Positions 33,734-43,448 are shown, counted from the first letter of the stretch. The stretch is DNA of 64,000 nt from Flexivirga meconopsidis (GCF_026162425.1 NZ_JAOBQJ010000001.1:992001-1056000); one strand, 5' to 3'. Program-made: numbers and translations. The notes: generated by a model from the sequence alone, not told the origin.

Positions 33734-34645
33734 TCAGGAGCCCGCGACGCCCTCGCGCCAATAGCCCATGAAGCACACCGCCGCGCGCGGGATCTCGAAG
33801 TCGTCGACCAGCATCCGTCGCAGCGCGCGCACCCGTCCGGACTCGCCCGCGACCCAGGCGGAAACCGCCGGGGGAGCGGCGGCGGCCTGCTCGGTCGCGG
33901 TGACCTCCCAGTAGGGGTCGTCCCCGCCGTCGTCGATCACCGTCGTCTGCGCCTGATCGCCGTCCAGCGGGCCGAGGCCGGCGAGCCATTGCCGCACGGT
34001 GCCGAGCTGATCGTGCCCTGCGGAAGTGACGCACCAGTCGAGGTGCACGCCGCTCGGCACCCGCACACCGCGAGCATCCTCGGCGTGGGGCACCTCGATG
34101 CTGATGAAACCCGTTGCGGTCGAGGGGAGTTCGCGGGCTATCCCGGCAATAGCCGGCAGCGCCGTTAGGTCGCCCACGATCAGTTGCCGCGACCTGCCCG
34201 CCAGCTCCCGGCGAAACTCCAACCCGCCGTGCGTCCCGTCATACGACCTGGAGGGGCCGAGGATGATCGTCTCGTCGCCGACTGCCGACTCCGCGGCGAA
34301 CCGTGAGCCCGGCCCGGTCGCGCCGTGGTCGACGAAGTCGACGTCGATCTCGCCGGTGTCCGGTCGCACCGCCACGATGGTGTAGGTCCGGATGTGCGCG
34401 CGCCGGTCCGTCGGTTGGCTCCGCCATACGCTGAACCAGTCTGGGCCCATTGGGAATTCGTCGAGCGTGTCACCGCCGCCCTGGGGCAACACGACCTTGA
34501 TCCGTTGGTCGTAGCCGTTGTCGGCGAAATCGGCGAGCTTCGGGTCGGCGAAGGTGAGCCGCACCAGGTTGCGCGATCGCCGCTGCCGCCCGACCAGCCG
34601 CACCCGGAACAGTCGGAACGGTTGGATCTGCGTGGTGGCGCTCAT
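33734..34645 (-). CDS. Siderophore-interacting protein (ferric-siderophore reductase, ViuB-like)
   Basis: A 303-aa FAD-binding SIP-family reductase. FAD domain: RTYTIVAVRPDTGEIDVDFVDHG with the RxYTxR-like site and the GPGSRFA block. C-terminal NAD(P)H-like domain ending VSAWVAGESGRVRALRRML, DFEIPRAAVCFMGYWREGVAGS. It releases iron from imported ferric siderophores in the cytoplasm. A matching IdeR/DmdR1 box lies 31 bp upstream, so it is iron-repressed. No siderophore synthesis or uptake genes lie next to it. Confidence 0.9.
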   Translation of the reverse strand: MSATTQIQPFRLFRVRLVGRQRRSRNLVRLTFADPKLADFADNGYDQRIKVVLPQGGGDTLDEFPMGPDWFSVWRSQPTDRRAHIRTYTIVAVRPDTGEIDVDFVDHGATGPGSRFAAESAVGDETIILGPSRSYDGTHGGLEFRRELAGRSRQLIVGDLTALPAIAGIARELPSTATGFISIEVPHAEDARGVRVPSGVHLDWCVTSAGHDQLGTVRQWLAGLGPLDGDQAQTTVIDDGGDDPYWEVTATEQAAAAPPAVSAWVAGESGRVRALRRMLVDDFEIPRAAVCFMGYWREGVAGS

Positions 34646-34675
34646 GCTGCTCCGCCCTCTCCGGCATCGATTGCA

Positions 34676-34694
34676 GTAGGTAAGGCTACCCTAA
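34676..34694. promoter_or_regulatory. IdeR/DtxR iron box
   Basis: GTAGGTAAGGCTACCCTAA matches the 19-bp consensus TTAGGTTAGGCTAACCTAA at 16 of 19 positions, including the AGG core and GGCTA centre. It lies 31 bp before the SIP start, where a bound repressor would block the promoter when iron is plentiful. Confidence 0.85.
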
Positions 34695-34927
34695 TACGCC
34701 GCTCTCTTCTGGTACGGCGCAGCCCGCGCACACACCAGCGGGTACGGCGTGCCGCGACTGCGCCCGAGGTGAGCGCCGTGGGTGACCAGCACGCCAACGA
34801 CCGGATCGAGGCGGCGAGCAGTGAACTCGGGCGGCACTGCATGTCCCGCTCAGGCGTCCTCGGAGGCATCATCTGCGACGCGTGTGGCACTCTGCCCGGC
34901 GCCCGAGGCCGCCGATGAGTGACCGAT

Positions 34928-35236
34928 TCAGCGCCGCCGACGACCCGAGACGACCGCCTCGACCGCCTCACGGACAAGCACCGATTCCTTCACGCCGCGC
35001 TCTTTTGCCAGCCGCTGCAACTCGCGCTTCGTTGCGACCGACACGCGAGCATTTACCGTCGGCGACACCTTCCCCGGCCTACTCAACGACGGGCGCCCCG
35101 CCCGGCCAGACCGCAGCGCCTTCTCCACGGCGGCATCAGCGACCTTCTCGGTCACGCGTACTCCGGTGGGGGCGCGATAGTCCTCCGCTTCCAGGTCAGC
35201 ATTGCCGGCGTCCACGTACTTCGCCATCACCCTCAT
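34928..35236 (-). CDS. Ribbon-helix-helix-type antitoxin
   Basis: A 102-aa DNA-binding antitoxin. The C-terminal half has the RHH-like pattern ARVSVATKRELQRLAKERG followed by KESVLVREAVEAVV; the N-terminal half is charged and probably flexible, and would wrap the toxin. ATG 35236 overlaps the toxin stop (ATGA-type). Reverse gene order (toxin first) is seen, as in HigBA-like or similar modules. It probably autoregulates through the 17-bp palindrome upstream of the toxin. Confidence 0.7.
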   Translation of the reverse strand: MRVMAKYVDAGNADLEAEDYRAPTGVRVTEKVADAAVEKALRSGRAGRPSLSRPGKVSPTVNARVSVATKRELQRLAKERGVKESVLVREAVEAVVSGRRRR

Positions 35237-35492
35237 CCCGTCGTTCCCTGTCCGCGCAGGTGAGTCGGCATTACGTGCTTCACCAACACGATCGACTCAC
35301 CCGTGCGAGCGTCCTCAACTTCGATCCCCACGATTTCCAGCTCGCGGCCACGCTCATCCGCGCCGAGCCAGTAGAGGGTGGCCAGTCCGCCCCGAACTCC
35401 TGGCGGGGCTCGGTGTGCTCAAGCACGAAGAACACGCTTGCCCGGCCGACCCTGTGCCGCCGAGCGGACTGCGTGAACTTCACCTTCCGCAA
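35233..35492 (-). pseudogene. Small toxin of a TA pair, interrupted by a -1 frameshift
   Basis: Starting at TTG 35492 the frame reads KVKFTQSARRHRVGRA and VFFVLEHTEP, the N-terminal half of a small toxin-like family. It then runs out of frame after the C4 homopolymer near 35418-35421. In the shifted frame the family continues: GLATLYWLGADERGRELEIV, then VEDARTGESIVLVKHVMPTH and the terminal GQGTTG. Inserting one base near the C run restores an 86-codon gene. The homopolymer suggests a sequencing error, a real mutation or programmed frameshifting. The stop overlaps the antitoxin start. I recognise the HVMPTH ending as typical of this class but cannot name a characterised toxin. Confidence 0.65.
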
Positions 35493-35536
35493 TGACCTAG
35501 TTATGTCTCACAAAAATGGGTTTTGTCAAACAAAAC
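35493..35536 (-). promoter_or_regulatory. Promoter and palindrome of the toxin-antitoxin operon
   Basis: On the minus strand TTGACA (plus 35524-35529) and CATAAC (plus 35500-35505) are 18 bp apart, a near-consensus sigma-70-type promoter. The -35 overlaps a perfect inverted repeat GTTTTGT-CAA-ACAAAAC (35520-35536), a likely binding site for the antitoxin. The predicted start site falls at the TTG codon, so the toxin mRNA may be leaderless. Confidence 0.55.
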
Positions 35537-35682
35537 ACAGTGGGTACCACCACGAGAGGACCAGCAAGTGAGCGACGTCTGCATACGCGGCTGCACCTGC
35601 CGCGACCGGCCAGGTTGCGATGCCGCACGCAGTCGTCGGCGACAAGGCTGCCGCGTCGGCGCCAGCCCCTACGATCGGCAAG

Positions 35683-36315
35683 GTGACGTTCACCGGCATC
35701 CCCGAAGCGGCCTTCGACTTCTACGACGACCTCGAGGCCGACAACTCCAAGACGTTCTGGACCGAGCACCGGCAGACCTACGACGACTCGGTGCGGGCGC
35801 CGATGACCGCGCTCGGCGAGGCGCTGGGCGGCCAGTTCGGCGAGCCGAAGGTCTTCCGGCCCAACCGCAATCTGCGGTTCAGCCCGGACAAGACGCCCTA
35901 CAAGACCCACCAGGGAGTCTTCGTCAAGGCAGCCGAAGCCACCGGTTGGTATGTCGAGGTCTCGGCTGCGGGCGTGATGGTGGCGGCCGGCTGTTACTAC
36001 GCGGATTCGGCTGCGTTGAAAGCAATCCGGGCCGGCATCGATTCGGCGGACGGTGCCGAACTGGAGCGGATCGTCGGTGAACTCACCTCGCACGGTTGGG
36101 AATTCATGGGTGAGGAGCTGAAGACCGTGCCGCGTGGCTACTCACCGGATCACCCGCGCATCGACCTGCTCCGGCGTAAGAGCATGGTGTTGTCGACCAC
36201 CTACGGTTTCGCGCCGTTCGTGCGCACGCCGGAGTTGCTGGACCGGGTGCGCAGCGACTGGGAGGCCGGCCGGCCGCTCGTGGAGTGGATCGGTGACCAT
36301 CTGGCCCGCGGCTGA
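35683..36315 (+). CDS. DUF2461 family protein
   Basis: A 210-aa protein of the TIGR02453/DUF2461 family. GTG 35683 is chosen because the family normally begins TFTGIPEAAFDFYDDLEADN; an ATG at 35620 would add 21 unconserved residues. Characteristic blocks are FRPNRNLRFSPDKTPYKTHQG, the glycine-rich middle (GVMVAAGCYYADSAALKAIR) and a C-terminal RGYSPDHPRIDLLRRKSMV. Conserved in many bacteria, function unknown. Monocistronic. Confidence 0.8.
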   Translation: MTFTGIPEAAFDFYDDLEADNSKTFWTEHRQTYDDSVRAPMTALGEALGGQFGEPKVFRPNRNLRFSPDKTPYKTHQGVFVKAAEATGWYVEVSAAGVMVAAGCYYADSAALKAIRAGIDSADGAELERIVGELTSHGWEFMGEELKTVPRGYSPDHPRIDLLRRKSMVLSTTYGFAPFVRTPELLDRVRSDWEAGRPLVEWIGDHLARG

Positions 36316-36321
36316 GCGGAC

Positions 36322-37635
36322 TCAGTCGTCGTCGTTGCGGGATCGGCGCAGCAGCCGGGCCATCTTGTGCCCGTGCTCCTCGCCGGCTTCTGCGGCATAC
36401 CGGCCCTCCGCGGTGACCGCTTGCAGATCCTTGGCGGAGGCGTCCCCGGTGCGCAGGTCGATCTGCTCGGACAGGTAACGCCACAGCACCGCGACCGTCG
36501 CGGCGACCGGCACCGCGAAGAATGCACCGACGATGCCGAATTCGGTGCCACCGAAGGCGATTGCGAGCAGCACGATCGCCGGGTGCAGCCGCATCGAGCG
36601 GCTCTGCAGCAGCGGCTGCAACACGTGTCCCTCGACCTGCTGCACCAGCACGATGATCACCAGCACGATGATCGCCTTGGTCAGCCCGACCGTCACCAGC
36701 GCGACCAGCACCGCCACGGTGCCCGCGGTGAAGGCACCCACGATCGGGATGAAACCGCCGAAGAAGGTCAGCACCACCAGCGGCACTGCCAGCGGGACAC
36801 CGAGCACCACCAAACCGATGCCGATGCAGATCGAGTCGACCGCGCTCACGATCGCCTGCGTGCGAATGAAGCCGGACAAGGTGTTCCAGACCCTGGTCAG
36901 GGCCTCGGTCAGGTGCGCGCCGGCGCCGCGGCCGACACTGACTCGCAACCACGGCAGGAATCGCGGACCGTCCTTGAGGAAGAAGAAGGTCAGGATCAGC
37001 GCGACGACGCCGTCGATGAGCACCCGTCCGGCGAGCGTGACTCCGCTCAGCACCTGCTCGGCAATCTTGTCGCCGCTCGACTTCAGCTTGTCGGTGATCG
37101 TGGTGGTCGCCTGGTCGATCTGGTGCGGCTGGATGTGCAGCGGCCCGTCCTGCAACTGGTCGCGGATCTGGTTGACGCCCGCCACCGACTTGTTCACCAG
37201 GTCACCCCACTGTGAGGAGACGGTGGGCGCCATCGCGGCGATGACCCCGCCGAAGACCAGGAAAGCCACGATCAGTCCGGTTGCCGCGGCGAGCGCCGGC
37301 GGCCAGCGGTGGCTGCGCAAGAAGCGCACCATCGGCCAGAGCACCGTGGTGACCAGCAGCGCCACCGCCACCGGCAGCAGCGCCGACCAGAACATCTCGA
37401 AGACCTTGAGGAACATCCAGGTCGCGACGCCGATCACGATCAGCCGCAGCGACCAGCTCGCGGTCCACTTCAAACCGTGGCTGATGACGCCGGCTCGATC
37501 CAGGCCCTGATTGGGGTTGCGGTCCTCCGCCACCGCAGCCGTCCGGGGCGGGGTTGCGCCAGACTGCTCGTAGTCCGCGATCACCTTCTGATCGCGGTCG
37601 AGCACCCGATCCGGGTCGCTGGGCCGGTACTTCAT
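36322..37635 (-). CDS. AI-2E family transporter / permease
   Basis: A 437-aa PF01594-type integral membrane protein: helices at about 60-80, 83-105, 118-140, then a soluble segment and five more helices, with the conserved FFGGFIPIVGAF and QQVEGHVLQPLLQ motifs in the C-terminal half. The charged cytoplasmic tail ends RSRNDDD. Members include TqsA (AI-2 export) and Na+/H+ antiporters; the substrate here is unknown. A second member is cut at the right edge (63479). Confidence 0.85.
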   Translation of the reverse strand: MKYRPSDPDRVLDRDQKVIADYEQSGATPPRTAAVAEDRNPNQGLDRAGVISHGLKWTASWSLRLIVIGVATWMFLKVFEMFWSALLPVAVALLVTTVLWPMVRFLRSHRWPPALAAATGLIVAFLVFGGVIAAMAPTVSSQWGDLVNKSVAGVNQIRDQLQDGPLHIQPHQIDQATTTITDKLKSSGDKIAEQVLSGVTLAGRVLIDGVVALILTFFFLKDGPRFLPWLRVSVGRGAGAHLTEALTRVWNTLSGFIRTQAIVSAVDSICIGIGLVVLGVPLAVPLVVLTFFGGFIPIVGAFTAGTVAVLVALVTVGLTKAIIVLVIIVLVQQVEGHVLQPLLQSRSMRLHPAIVLLAIAFGGTEFGIVGAFFAVPVAATVAVLWRYLSEQIDLRTGDASAKDLQAVTAEGRYAAEAGEEHGHKMARLLRRSRNDDD

Positions 37636-37785
37636 CGGTGACGGTTGTCCTTCCGGTCGCGTGGCTGGTCAGGAGTATGACGGCAAACCCGCGCGAGTGG
37701 CGAATCCTGGCGACCCGCGTCATACCAAGGGGTGAGGTGGGCGCGCCTGCCCGGCGCTGCGCGTGGCGGAGGCTAGCCTTGCTCG

Positions 37786-40700
37786 GTGAGTTCCGTGCCG
37801 CCGCAACCTGATTCGGCCAACCCGTGGCTGGCGACGGGCCGAGATGGGCTCGTCCGCGACGCGGTCGCCGGATGGCAGAGCCATCTGGTCGACCTCGGCG
37901 GCCGCAACACGCTGCTCTGGTTTCGTGACCTGCCGAGCGGAACCCTCGACCTGACCCGGGCGCACCCGGCCGGCATTGCGCGGTTGTTCTCGTCCGGAGT
38001 CGCGCCGCTCACCGATCTGATCCGTGAACCCGCGGCGCTCGCGGACGCTGAGCGACGCGCTCGCGTCATCCGGTCTCGCACCCGCGAACTCGCCGAGGAA
38101 CGCGGCATCTCCACCTGTTATCTGGCGATCGGGATGGCGACCTGGGACCGGCCCGGTGCCCCGCGCCCGCCCGCGGCGCCGGTGTTGTTGCGTCGTTGCG
38201 AGGTCTTCACACCGACCGGGCAACCCGACCGGCTCGGGCTGCGGCTCGCAGGTGAGGTCGAATTCAACTCGGTGCTGGCCAAGTACCTGCAGGTGGAGTG
38301 CGGCATCGACCTGGACCTGCAGGCGATCGACGACTACCTGCGAGGACGTGCTGCCTCCGACGGCGGTCCCGTGCTGAGCGCGGTGCAGGACGCCTGCGCT
38401 GACGTGCCCGGCTTCCGCGTCGAGCGGCGCTACGTGGTCGGCACGTTCAGCTACACCAAGCTGCCGATGGTGCGTGACCTCGCCGACCAACTCGGCCAGC
38501 TGTCGACCAACCACGTGGTTGCCGCGCTCGCCGGTGACGAGGACGCCCGGCTGCAGGTGAGTGCGCAGGCCCCGCCCTTCGCCGAGGCGGACCCGGCCAC
38601 CGAGCACCTGGTGCTCGACGCCGACGCGACGCAGCAGGACGTCGTCGAAGCCGTGCGGGCCGGTTCGCATCTGGTCGTGAAGGGACCGCCGGGCACCGGG
38701 AAGAGTCAGACCATCGCCAACCTGATCGCGGCGATCGCCGCGGATGGTCGGCGGGTGCTCTTCGTCGCCGAGAAGCGCGCCGCGATCGACGCGGTGGTCA
38801 AGCGCCTGGACCAGGTCGGGCTCGCTGAGCTCGTGCTCGACGTGCACGGACGCTCGGGTGGGCGCGGCGGCGATGTGGTGCGTGCGATGGATGACGCCGT
38901 CGGCGCGGACGACATGTTGCTGCAGCCGGTTGACGGATTGGTCGCGCAGCGCACGCAACTGGCCGAGCACCGCCGGGCGATGCACGAGCCGCACCTGCCG
39001 TGGGGGGTGACGGTCGACGAGGCGCAGACCCGGCTGAGCGAGTTCCACGCGATGCGGCCGGCCCCTCGCTCGCGGGCCTGGATCGAGCCGGACGACCTGC
39101 AGGCGATGAGCGTCGTACGACGACAGGAGCTCGCCGACGAGCTCACTCGCATCGCCGAGCTCGGCGCCTGGCGCACCGACGACGAGGTGGACCCTTGGTT
39201 CGGCGCGCGTGTCGTGGGTGCCCAACAGGCTGCCCGCACGCACGATCTCGTGCAGGGGCTCAGCGACGGCGGTCTGCGCGAGCATCGCGACCGCCTGGAT
39301 GCGCTGTGTGACCGGGTCGGGCTGCCGGTGCCGCGGACCATGCTCGAGGGCGAGGCGCGGCTGGAGCTGATGCGCGAGGCGCACAAGACGCTGGAGTCGT
39401 TCCGCCCGGAGATCTTCGAGGCTCCGCTCGACGACCTCGTCACCGCGACCGGCTCCGCTGCCTACCGCAAGGAGCACGGTGCCGATCTCGGTGTGCTGGA
39501 CCGGCGACGGTTGCGCAAGGAGGCGCGCAATCTGTTGCGCCCGGGGCAGCCGCCCACCGACCTGCACGGTGTGCTGGTCCTCGCCGCAAGTCAGCGTGCC
39601 CGCTGGCGGGAGGTCGCCGGCAAGGGTGCTAGGCCGAGTGCTCCGACGGAGGTCGGTGCGCTGGCCGCCGCGCATGAGCGGTTGCGCGAAGACCTCGAGT
39701 GGCTCGCCGCGCGGCTGGACGGCACCGCCGAGGGCAACGATCTGCTGGACACCGACCTGGATGCGCTGCAGGACCGGCTCGACCGGCTCGCCAAGGCCGC
39801 CGACCGGCTGGCTCTTGTGCCGACGGTCATCGGACCGCTCGACCAGTTGCGCGCCAACGGCCTCGGCGACCTGCTCGACGACCTCGCGGCGCGGCGCGTG
39901 CCCGCCGAACGAGTCTCCGACGAGTTCGAATTCGTCTGGTGGCGGGCGGTTCTCGCCCGGATCGCCGAGCTGGATCCGGCATACGGTGAGACCTCCGGGA
40001 GTGAGCTGCGCGCAGTCGCCGAGTCGTATGCCGCAGCCGACGCCGCGCACGTGCACTCCGGTGCGGCACGGGTGCGCGCTTCCTGGGTCGGTCAGGTGCG
40101 CAGCGCGGTGCGCGACTTCCCGGAGCAGGAGACGCTGCTGCGGGAGCAGACCCGCGTCGAGCGGCCGATGTCGCTGCGCGAGTTGCTACCGCAGGCACCG
40201 GAGCTGTTGACCGCGATCAAACCGTGCTGGGCGATGAGCCCGCTCGTGGTCGCCTCGGTGGTCCCGCCCGGGGTCTGGTTCGACGTGGTGATCTTCGACG
40301 AGGCGTCGCAGATCCCGCCGGCGGAGGCGATCTCCGCCATCGCCCGTGCGGGCCAGGTCGTCGTCGCCGGTGACCCCCGGCAACTGCCGCCGACCTCGTT
40401 CTTCCGAGGGGTCGACGGCTCCGAGAGCGCGGCTCCCGAGACCTCGGAGTCAGTCCTCGATGCACTCACCCCGCTGCTGCCCAGTCGCGAATTGACCTGG
40501 CATTACCGGGCATTGGACGAGCGATTGATCGCGTTCGCCAACGCGCAGGTGTATGGCGGGCGGCTGGTCACCTTTCCGGGGGTGGGCGACGACACCGTCG
40601 TACGACTCGATGTCGTCGACGGTCCGACCGTCGACGCCGAGTCGCCGGACGCCGAGGTCGACCGGGTGACGCAGGTGGTGCTCGACCAGTTCCGGCAGCG

Positions 40701-41658
40701 CCCGGAGGAGTCGATCGGGGTGATCACCCTCGGCCAGCGGCACGCCGACCGCATCGAGGCGTCAATCCGAGCCGCGGTCACCGCCGACCCTGCTCTGGAA
40801 AGTCTGCTCGCGGAGTCGGCGGAGCCGTTCTTCGTCAAGAACCTGGAGCGGGTGCAGGGTGACGAGCGCGATGCGATCGTGCTGTCGATCGGTTACGGCC
40901 GCGGCCCGCGCGGTGAGGTGGTGCACCGCTTCGGACCGATCAGCGCGGAGGGCGGCGAGCGCCGGCTCAACGTGGCGATCACCCGCGCGCGGCGCCGCAT
41001 GGTGACGGTGTCGTCGTTCCCCGGGGACGAACTCAACCCCACCAAACTCCGCTCTCGTGGCGGCCTGATGTTGCGCGACTTCCTGTTGTATGCCGGGTCC
41101 GGAGGCGCCGCACGACGAGTGCACGGCCCGGGTGACGAGACGCGTGAGGGCGCGTCGGGCGTCGTCGGGCCAGGCGTGGTGCGCGGACCCGACGGACGTC
41201 GCCGTCGGGCCGCATCCACCGGCAGCGTGCTCGACCGGCCGGTGCTGGCGGGTGCCGATGTCAGCCCGGTGCCGCCGCTGGTGCTCGATCTGGCATCCCG
41301 GCTACGCGCCGAAGGTCTGGTCGTGCACCCGGGCTGGGGCACCTCGATCCACCGGCTCGACCTCGCGGTCGAGGATCCGCGACGTCCCGGATCGCTGCTG
41401 GTCGCGATCGAGACGGACGGTCCGACCTACGGGTCGATCGTCTCGACCCGTGACCGGGAGCGGCTGCGGGTGGAGCAGTTGCGCCGGCTCGGCTGGGCGC
41501 ACGAGCGGGTCTGGACCCGTGACCTGTTCCGCGACCCAGCACGCGAGGTGGCCCGGTTGGTCGCCGCCGTGCACGCGGCCTCGCTCGCCCGGGACGACGC
41601 CGACCGCATGGAGTCGGCGGCCAAGCGAGCGGCGAACCCCTGGCTCGACGACGAGTGA
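37786..41658 (+). CDS. DUF4011 superfamily-1 helicase with C-terminal REase-like (MTES_1575-type) nuclease domain
   Basis: A 1290-aa multidomain protein. The N-terminal DUF4011 region includes HLVDLGGRNTLLWFRDL. The helicase core has Walker A GPPGTGKSQTIANL near residue 303, DEAD-like Walker B VIFDEASQIPP near 837, GDPRQLPPTSFFRG (motif III) and VAITRARRRM near the end of the RecA2 domain. The C-terminal 120 residues, RLDLAVEDPRRPGSLLVAIE and LRRLGWAHERVWTRDLF, look like the MTES_1575-type restriction-endonuclease fold. Such Upf1-like helicase-nucleases are widespread in actinobacteria, as housekeeping or possible defence proteins. A 79-aa protein follows. Monocistronic promoter region shared with the divergent AI-2E gene. 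Confidence 0.8.
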   Translation: MSSVPPQPDSANPWLATGRDGLVRDAVAGWQSHLVDLGGRNTLLWFRDLPSGTLDLTRAHPAGIARLFSSGVAPLTDLIREPAALADAERRARVIRSRTRELAEERGISTCYLAIGMATWDRPGAPRPPAAPVLLRRCEVFTPTGQPDRLGLRLAGEVEFNSVLAKYLQVECGIDLDLQAIDDYLRGRAASDGGPVLSAVQDACADVPGFRVERRYVVGTFSYTKLPMVRDLADQLGQLSTNHVVAALAGDEDARLQVSAQAPPFAEADPATEHLVLDADATQQDVVEAVRAGSHLVVKGPPGTGKSQTIANLIAAIAADGRRVLFVAEKRAAIDAVVKRLDQVGLAELVLDVHGRSGGRGGDVVRAMDDAVGADDMLLQPVDGLVAQRTQLAEHRRAMHEPHLPWGVTVDEAQTRLSEFHAMRPAPRSRAWIEPDDLQAMSVVRRQELADELTRIAELGAWRTDDEVDPWFGARVVGAQQAARTHDLVQGLSDGGLREHRDRLDALCDRVGLPVPRTMLEGEARLELMREAHKTLESFRPEIFEAPLDDLVTATGSAAYRKEHGADLGVLDRRRLRKEARNLLRPGQPPTDLHGVLVLAASQRARWREVAGKGARPSAPTEVGALAAAHERLREDLEWLAARLDGTAEGNDLLDTDLDALQDRLDRLAKAADRLALVPTVIGPLDQLRANGLGDLLDDLAARRVPAERVSDEFEFVWWRAVLARIAELDPAYGETSGSELRAVAESYAAADAAHVHSGAARVRASWVGQVRSAVRDFPEQETLLREQTRVERPMSLRELLPQAPELLTAIKPCWAMSPLVVASVVPPGVWFDVVIFDEASQIPPAEAISAIARAGQVVVAGDPRQLPPTSFFRGVDGSESAAPETSESVLDALTPLLPSRELTWHYRALDERLIAFANAQVYGGRLVTFPGVGDDTVVRLDVVDGPTVDAESPDAEVDRVTQVVLDQFRQRPEESIGVITLGQRHADRIEASIRAAVTADPALESLLAESAEPFFVKNLERVQGDERDAIVLSIGYGRGPRGEVVHRFGPISAEGGERRLNVAITRARRRMVTVSSFPGDELNPTKLRSRGGLMLRDFLLYAGSGGAARRVHGPGDETREGASGVVGPGVVRGPDGRRRRAASTGSVLDRPVLAGADVSPVPPLVLDLASRLRAEGLVVHPGWGTSIHRLDLAVEDPRRPGSLLVAIETDGPTYGSIVSTRDRERLRVEQLRRLGWAHERVWTRDLFRDPAREVARLVAAVHAASLARDDADRMESAAKRAANPWLDDE

Positions 41659-41680
41659 GCCCAGTTGAGCGAGTGCGTGG

Positions 41681-41920
41681 GTGAGCGCGATGGCTGAGCA
41701 GCCGGCGGGAGAGCAGGGGCGGCGTCGCCGGCCGAGGCGAGCGACTCGGCCGGCGACCGGCGGCGACCCGGCGATCGAGGTGCCGGTGACCTCCAGTGAC
41801 GACGACAAGCCGCAGCCGGACGAGCAGCCCCGCGCTCGCGCCAGGTCGGTGGACGACGAGAAGCCGGAGGACCCGAACGACCGCTGGCTGCGCGAGCAGC
41901 GCCCGCCGCACTGGGAGTAA
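41681..41920 (+). CDS. Small conserved acidic/basic protein
   Basis: A 79-aa, entirely low-complexity protein starting at GTG 41681 or ATG 41690: an Arg-rich stretch GRRRRPRRATRP, an Asp/Pro-rich middle and the conserved-looking tail PNDRWLREQRPPHWE. It follows the helicase gene by 22 bp on the same strand. It has no predicted fold and could be a helicase partner. Seen as a short intrinsically disordered protein. Confidence 0.6.
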   Translation: MSAMAEQPAGEQGRRRRPRRATRPATGGDPAIEVPVTSSDDDKPQPDEQPRARARSVDDEKPEDPNDRWLREQRPPHWE

Positions 41921-41957
41921 CCGGGGCGAACCAGGTTGTGGGCCGGGTGGGCTTGCC

Positions 41958-43448
41958 CTAGCTGGTCTGCGCCTGCTTGTACTGCGACTCGATCGACTGT
42001 CCGACCTCGTCGTCGATGCTGCGCCAGTAGTCGAACACCCGGGACAGCACCGGCTCCTCGACACCGTCCTGGAGTGCACCGACCACGGTCTCGACGAGTG
42101 CCTGCCGCTGCTCGTCGGTGTAGACCTCCCGGATCAGCGTGTGCGCCTGGCCGAAGTCGTCGTCCTCGGCGTGCAGCGTGTAGGCGCTGCGCACCAGCGC
42201 GCCGTCGGCTTCCCAGCCGTTGTCGACCGGGCCCTGGGTGTCCTGGTAGGCGCGGCCGTAGGAGTTGGGGGCGTAGACCGGGGCAGCGCCGGTGTGGTGA
42301 TACTGCATCTGCCCCTCCTTGTCGTAGGTGTTGGCCGGCACGACGGGCGCGTTGACCGGCAACTGGTTGAAGTTGGTGCCGATCCGGTTGCGCTGCGCGT
42401 CGGGGTAGGAGAACACCCGACCGAGCAGCATCTTGTCCGGCGAAATGCCAGTGCCGGGAACGGTGTTCGACGGACTGAACGCAGCCTGCTCGATCTGGGC
42501 GAAGTGGTTGGACGGGTTCTGATTGAGGGTGAACCTGCCCACCTCGATCAGTGGGTAGTCCTTCTTGGACCAGGTTTTGGTCAGGTCGAAGGGGTTGAAG
42601 CGATAGGTCTTGGCCTCGTCATACGGCATGACCTGCACGCTCAGCGTCCACGACGGAAAATCGCCGCGCTCGATCGCCTCGAACAGGTCGCGGCGGTGCA
42701 CATCGGCATCCGAGCCGGCCAGCTTGGCCGCCTCCTCGTTGGTCATGTTCTCCACACCTTGGTCGGTGTGGAAGTGATACTTCACCCAGAACCGTTCACC
42801 GGCCTCGTTGACCCACATGTAGGTGTGCGAGGAGTAGCCGTTCATGTGCCGCCAACTGCGCGGCAAGCCGCGGTCGCCCATGAGATAGGTGACCTGGTGC
42901 GCCGACTCGGGCGACAGGGTCCAGAAATCCCACTGCATGTTGTTGCTGCGCAGACCGGAGTCCGGCAGGCGCTTCTGGGAGTGGATGAAGTCGGGGAACT
43001 TCATCGGGTCGCGGACGAAGAAGACCGGCGTGTTGTTGCCGACCATGTCGAAGTTGCCGTCCTCGGTGTAGAACTTCAGCGCGAAGCCGCGCACGTCGCG
43101 CCACGAGTCGGGGGAGCCGAGCTCGCCGGCGACCGTCGAGAACCGCGCGAGCATCGGGGTCTTGGTGCCCTGCTGCAGAAACTTGGCCTTGGTGTATGAC
43201 GAAACGTCCGCGGTCACCTCGAACTCGCCGAAGGCGCCGGAGCCCTTGGCGTGCGGGCTGCGCTCCGGCACCCGCTCGCGGTCGAAACGGGCGAGCTTTT
43301 CAACCAGGGCGACGTCGTGCAATAGCAGCGGACCATCCGCGCCGACGCTCAACGAGTTGGCGTCAGACTCCCGGGGCGCGCCGGACTCGGTCGTGGAGGG
43401 CTTGCTGGGGTCGAAACCAGCCGGGCTGTGGTCGGTGTGTTGAGGCAT
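41958..43448 (-). CDS. Monofunctional haem catalase
   Basis: A 496-aa small-subunit (clade 3-like) catalase. ATG 43448 has an AAGGAG site; the extra N-terminal frame is not used. The catalytic His lies in [16 protein letters not shown], Asn in [15 protein letters not shown], and the haem-ligand Tyr in [14 protein letters not shown]. Degrades hydrogen peroxide in the cytoplasm. Monocistronic, divergent to nothing recognisable; the terminator of mscL is upstream. Confidence 0.95.
   Translation of the reverse strand: MPQHTDHSPAGFDPSKPSTTESGAPRESDANSLSVGADGPLLLHDVALVEKLARFDRERVPERSPHAKGSGAFGEFEVTADVSSYTKAKFLQQGTKTPMLARFSTVAGELGSPDSWRDVRGFALKFYTEDGNFDMVGNNTPVFFVRDPMKFPDFIHSQKRLPDSGLRSNNMQWDFWTLSPESAHQVTYLMGDRGLPRSWRHMNGYSSHTYMWVNEAGERFWVKYHFHTDQGVENMTNEEAAKLAGSDADVHRRDLFEAIERGDFPSWTLSVQVMPYDEAKTYRFNPFDLTKTWSKKDYPLIEVGRFTLNQNPSNHFAQIEQAAFSPSNTVPGTGISPDKMLLGRVFSYPDAQRNRIGTNFNQLPVNAPVVPANTYDKEGQMQYHHTGAAPVYAPNSYGRAYQDTQGPVDNGWEADGALVRSAYTLHAEDDDFGQAHTLIREVYTDEQRQALVETVVGALQDGVEEPVLSRVFDYWRSIDDEVGQSIESQYKQAQTS

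Noticed and set aside
34769-34918. Short plus-strand frame ending CDACG... downstream of the IdeR box
   Set aside because: No ribosome site, no clear start and no conserved motif; the box already serves the SIP gene.
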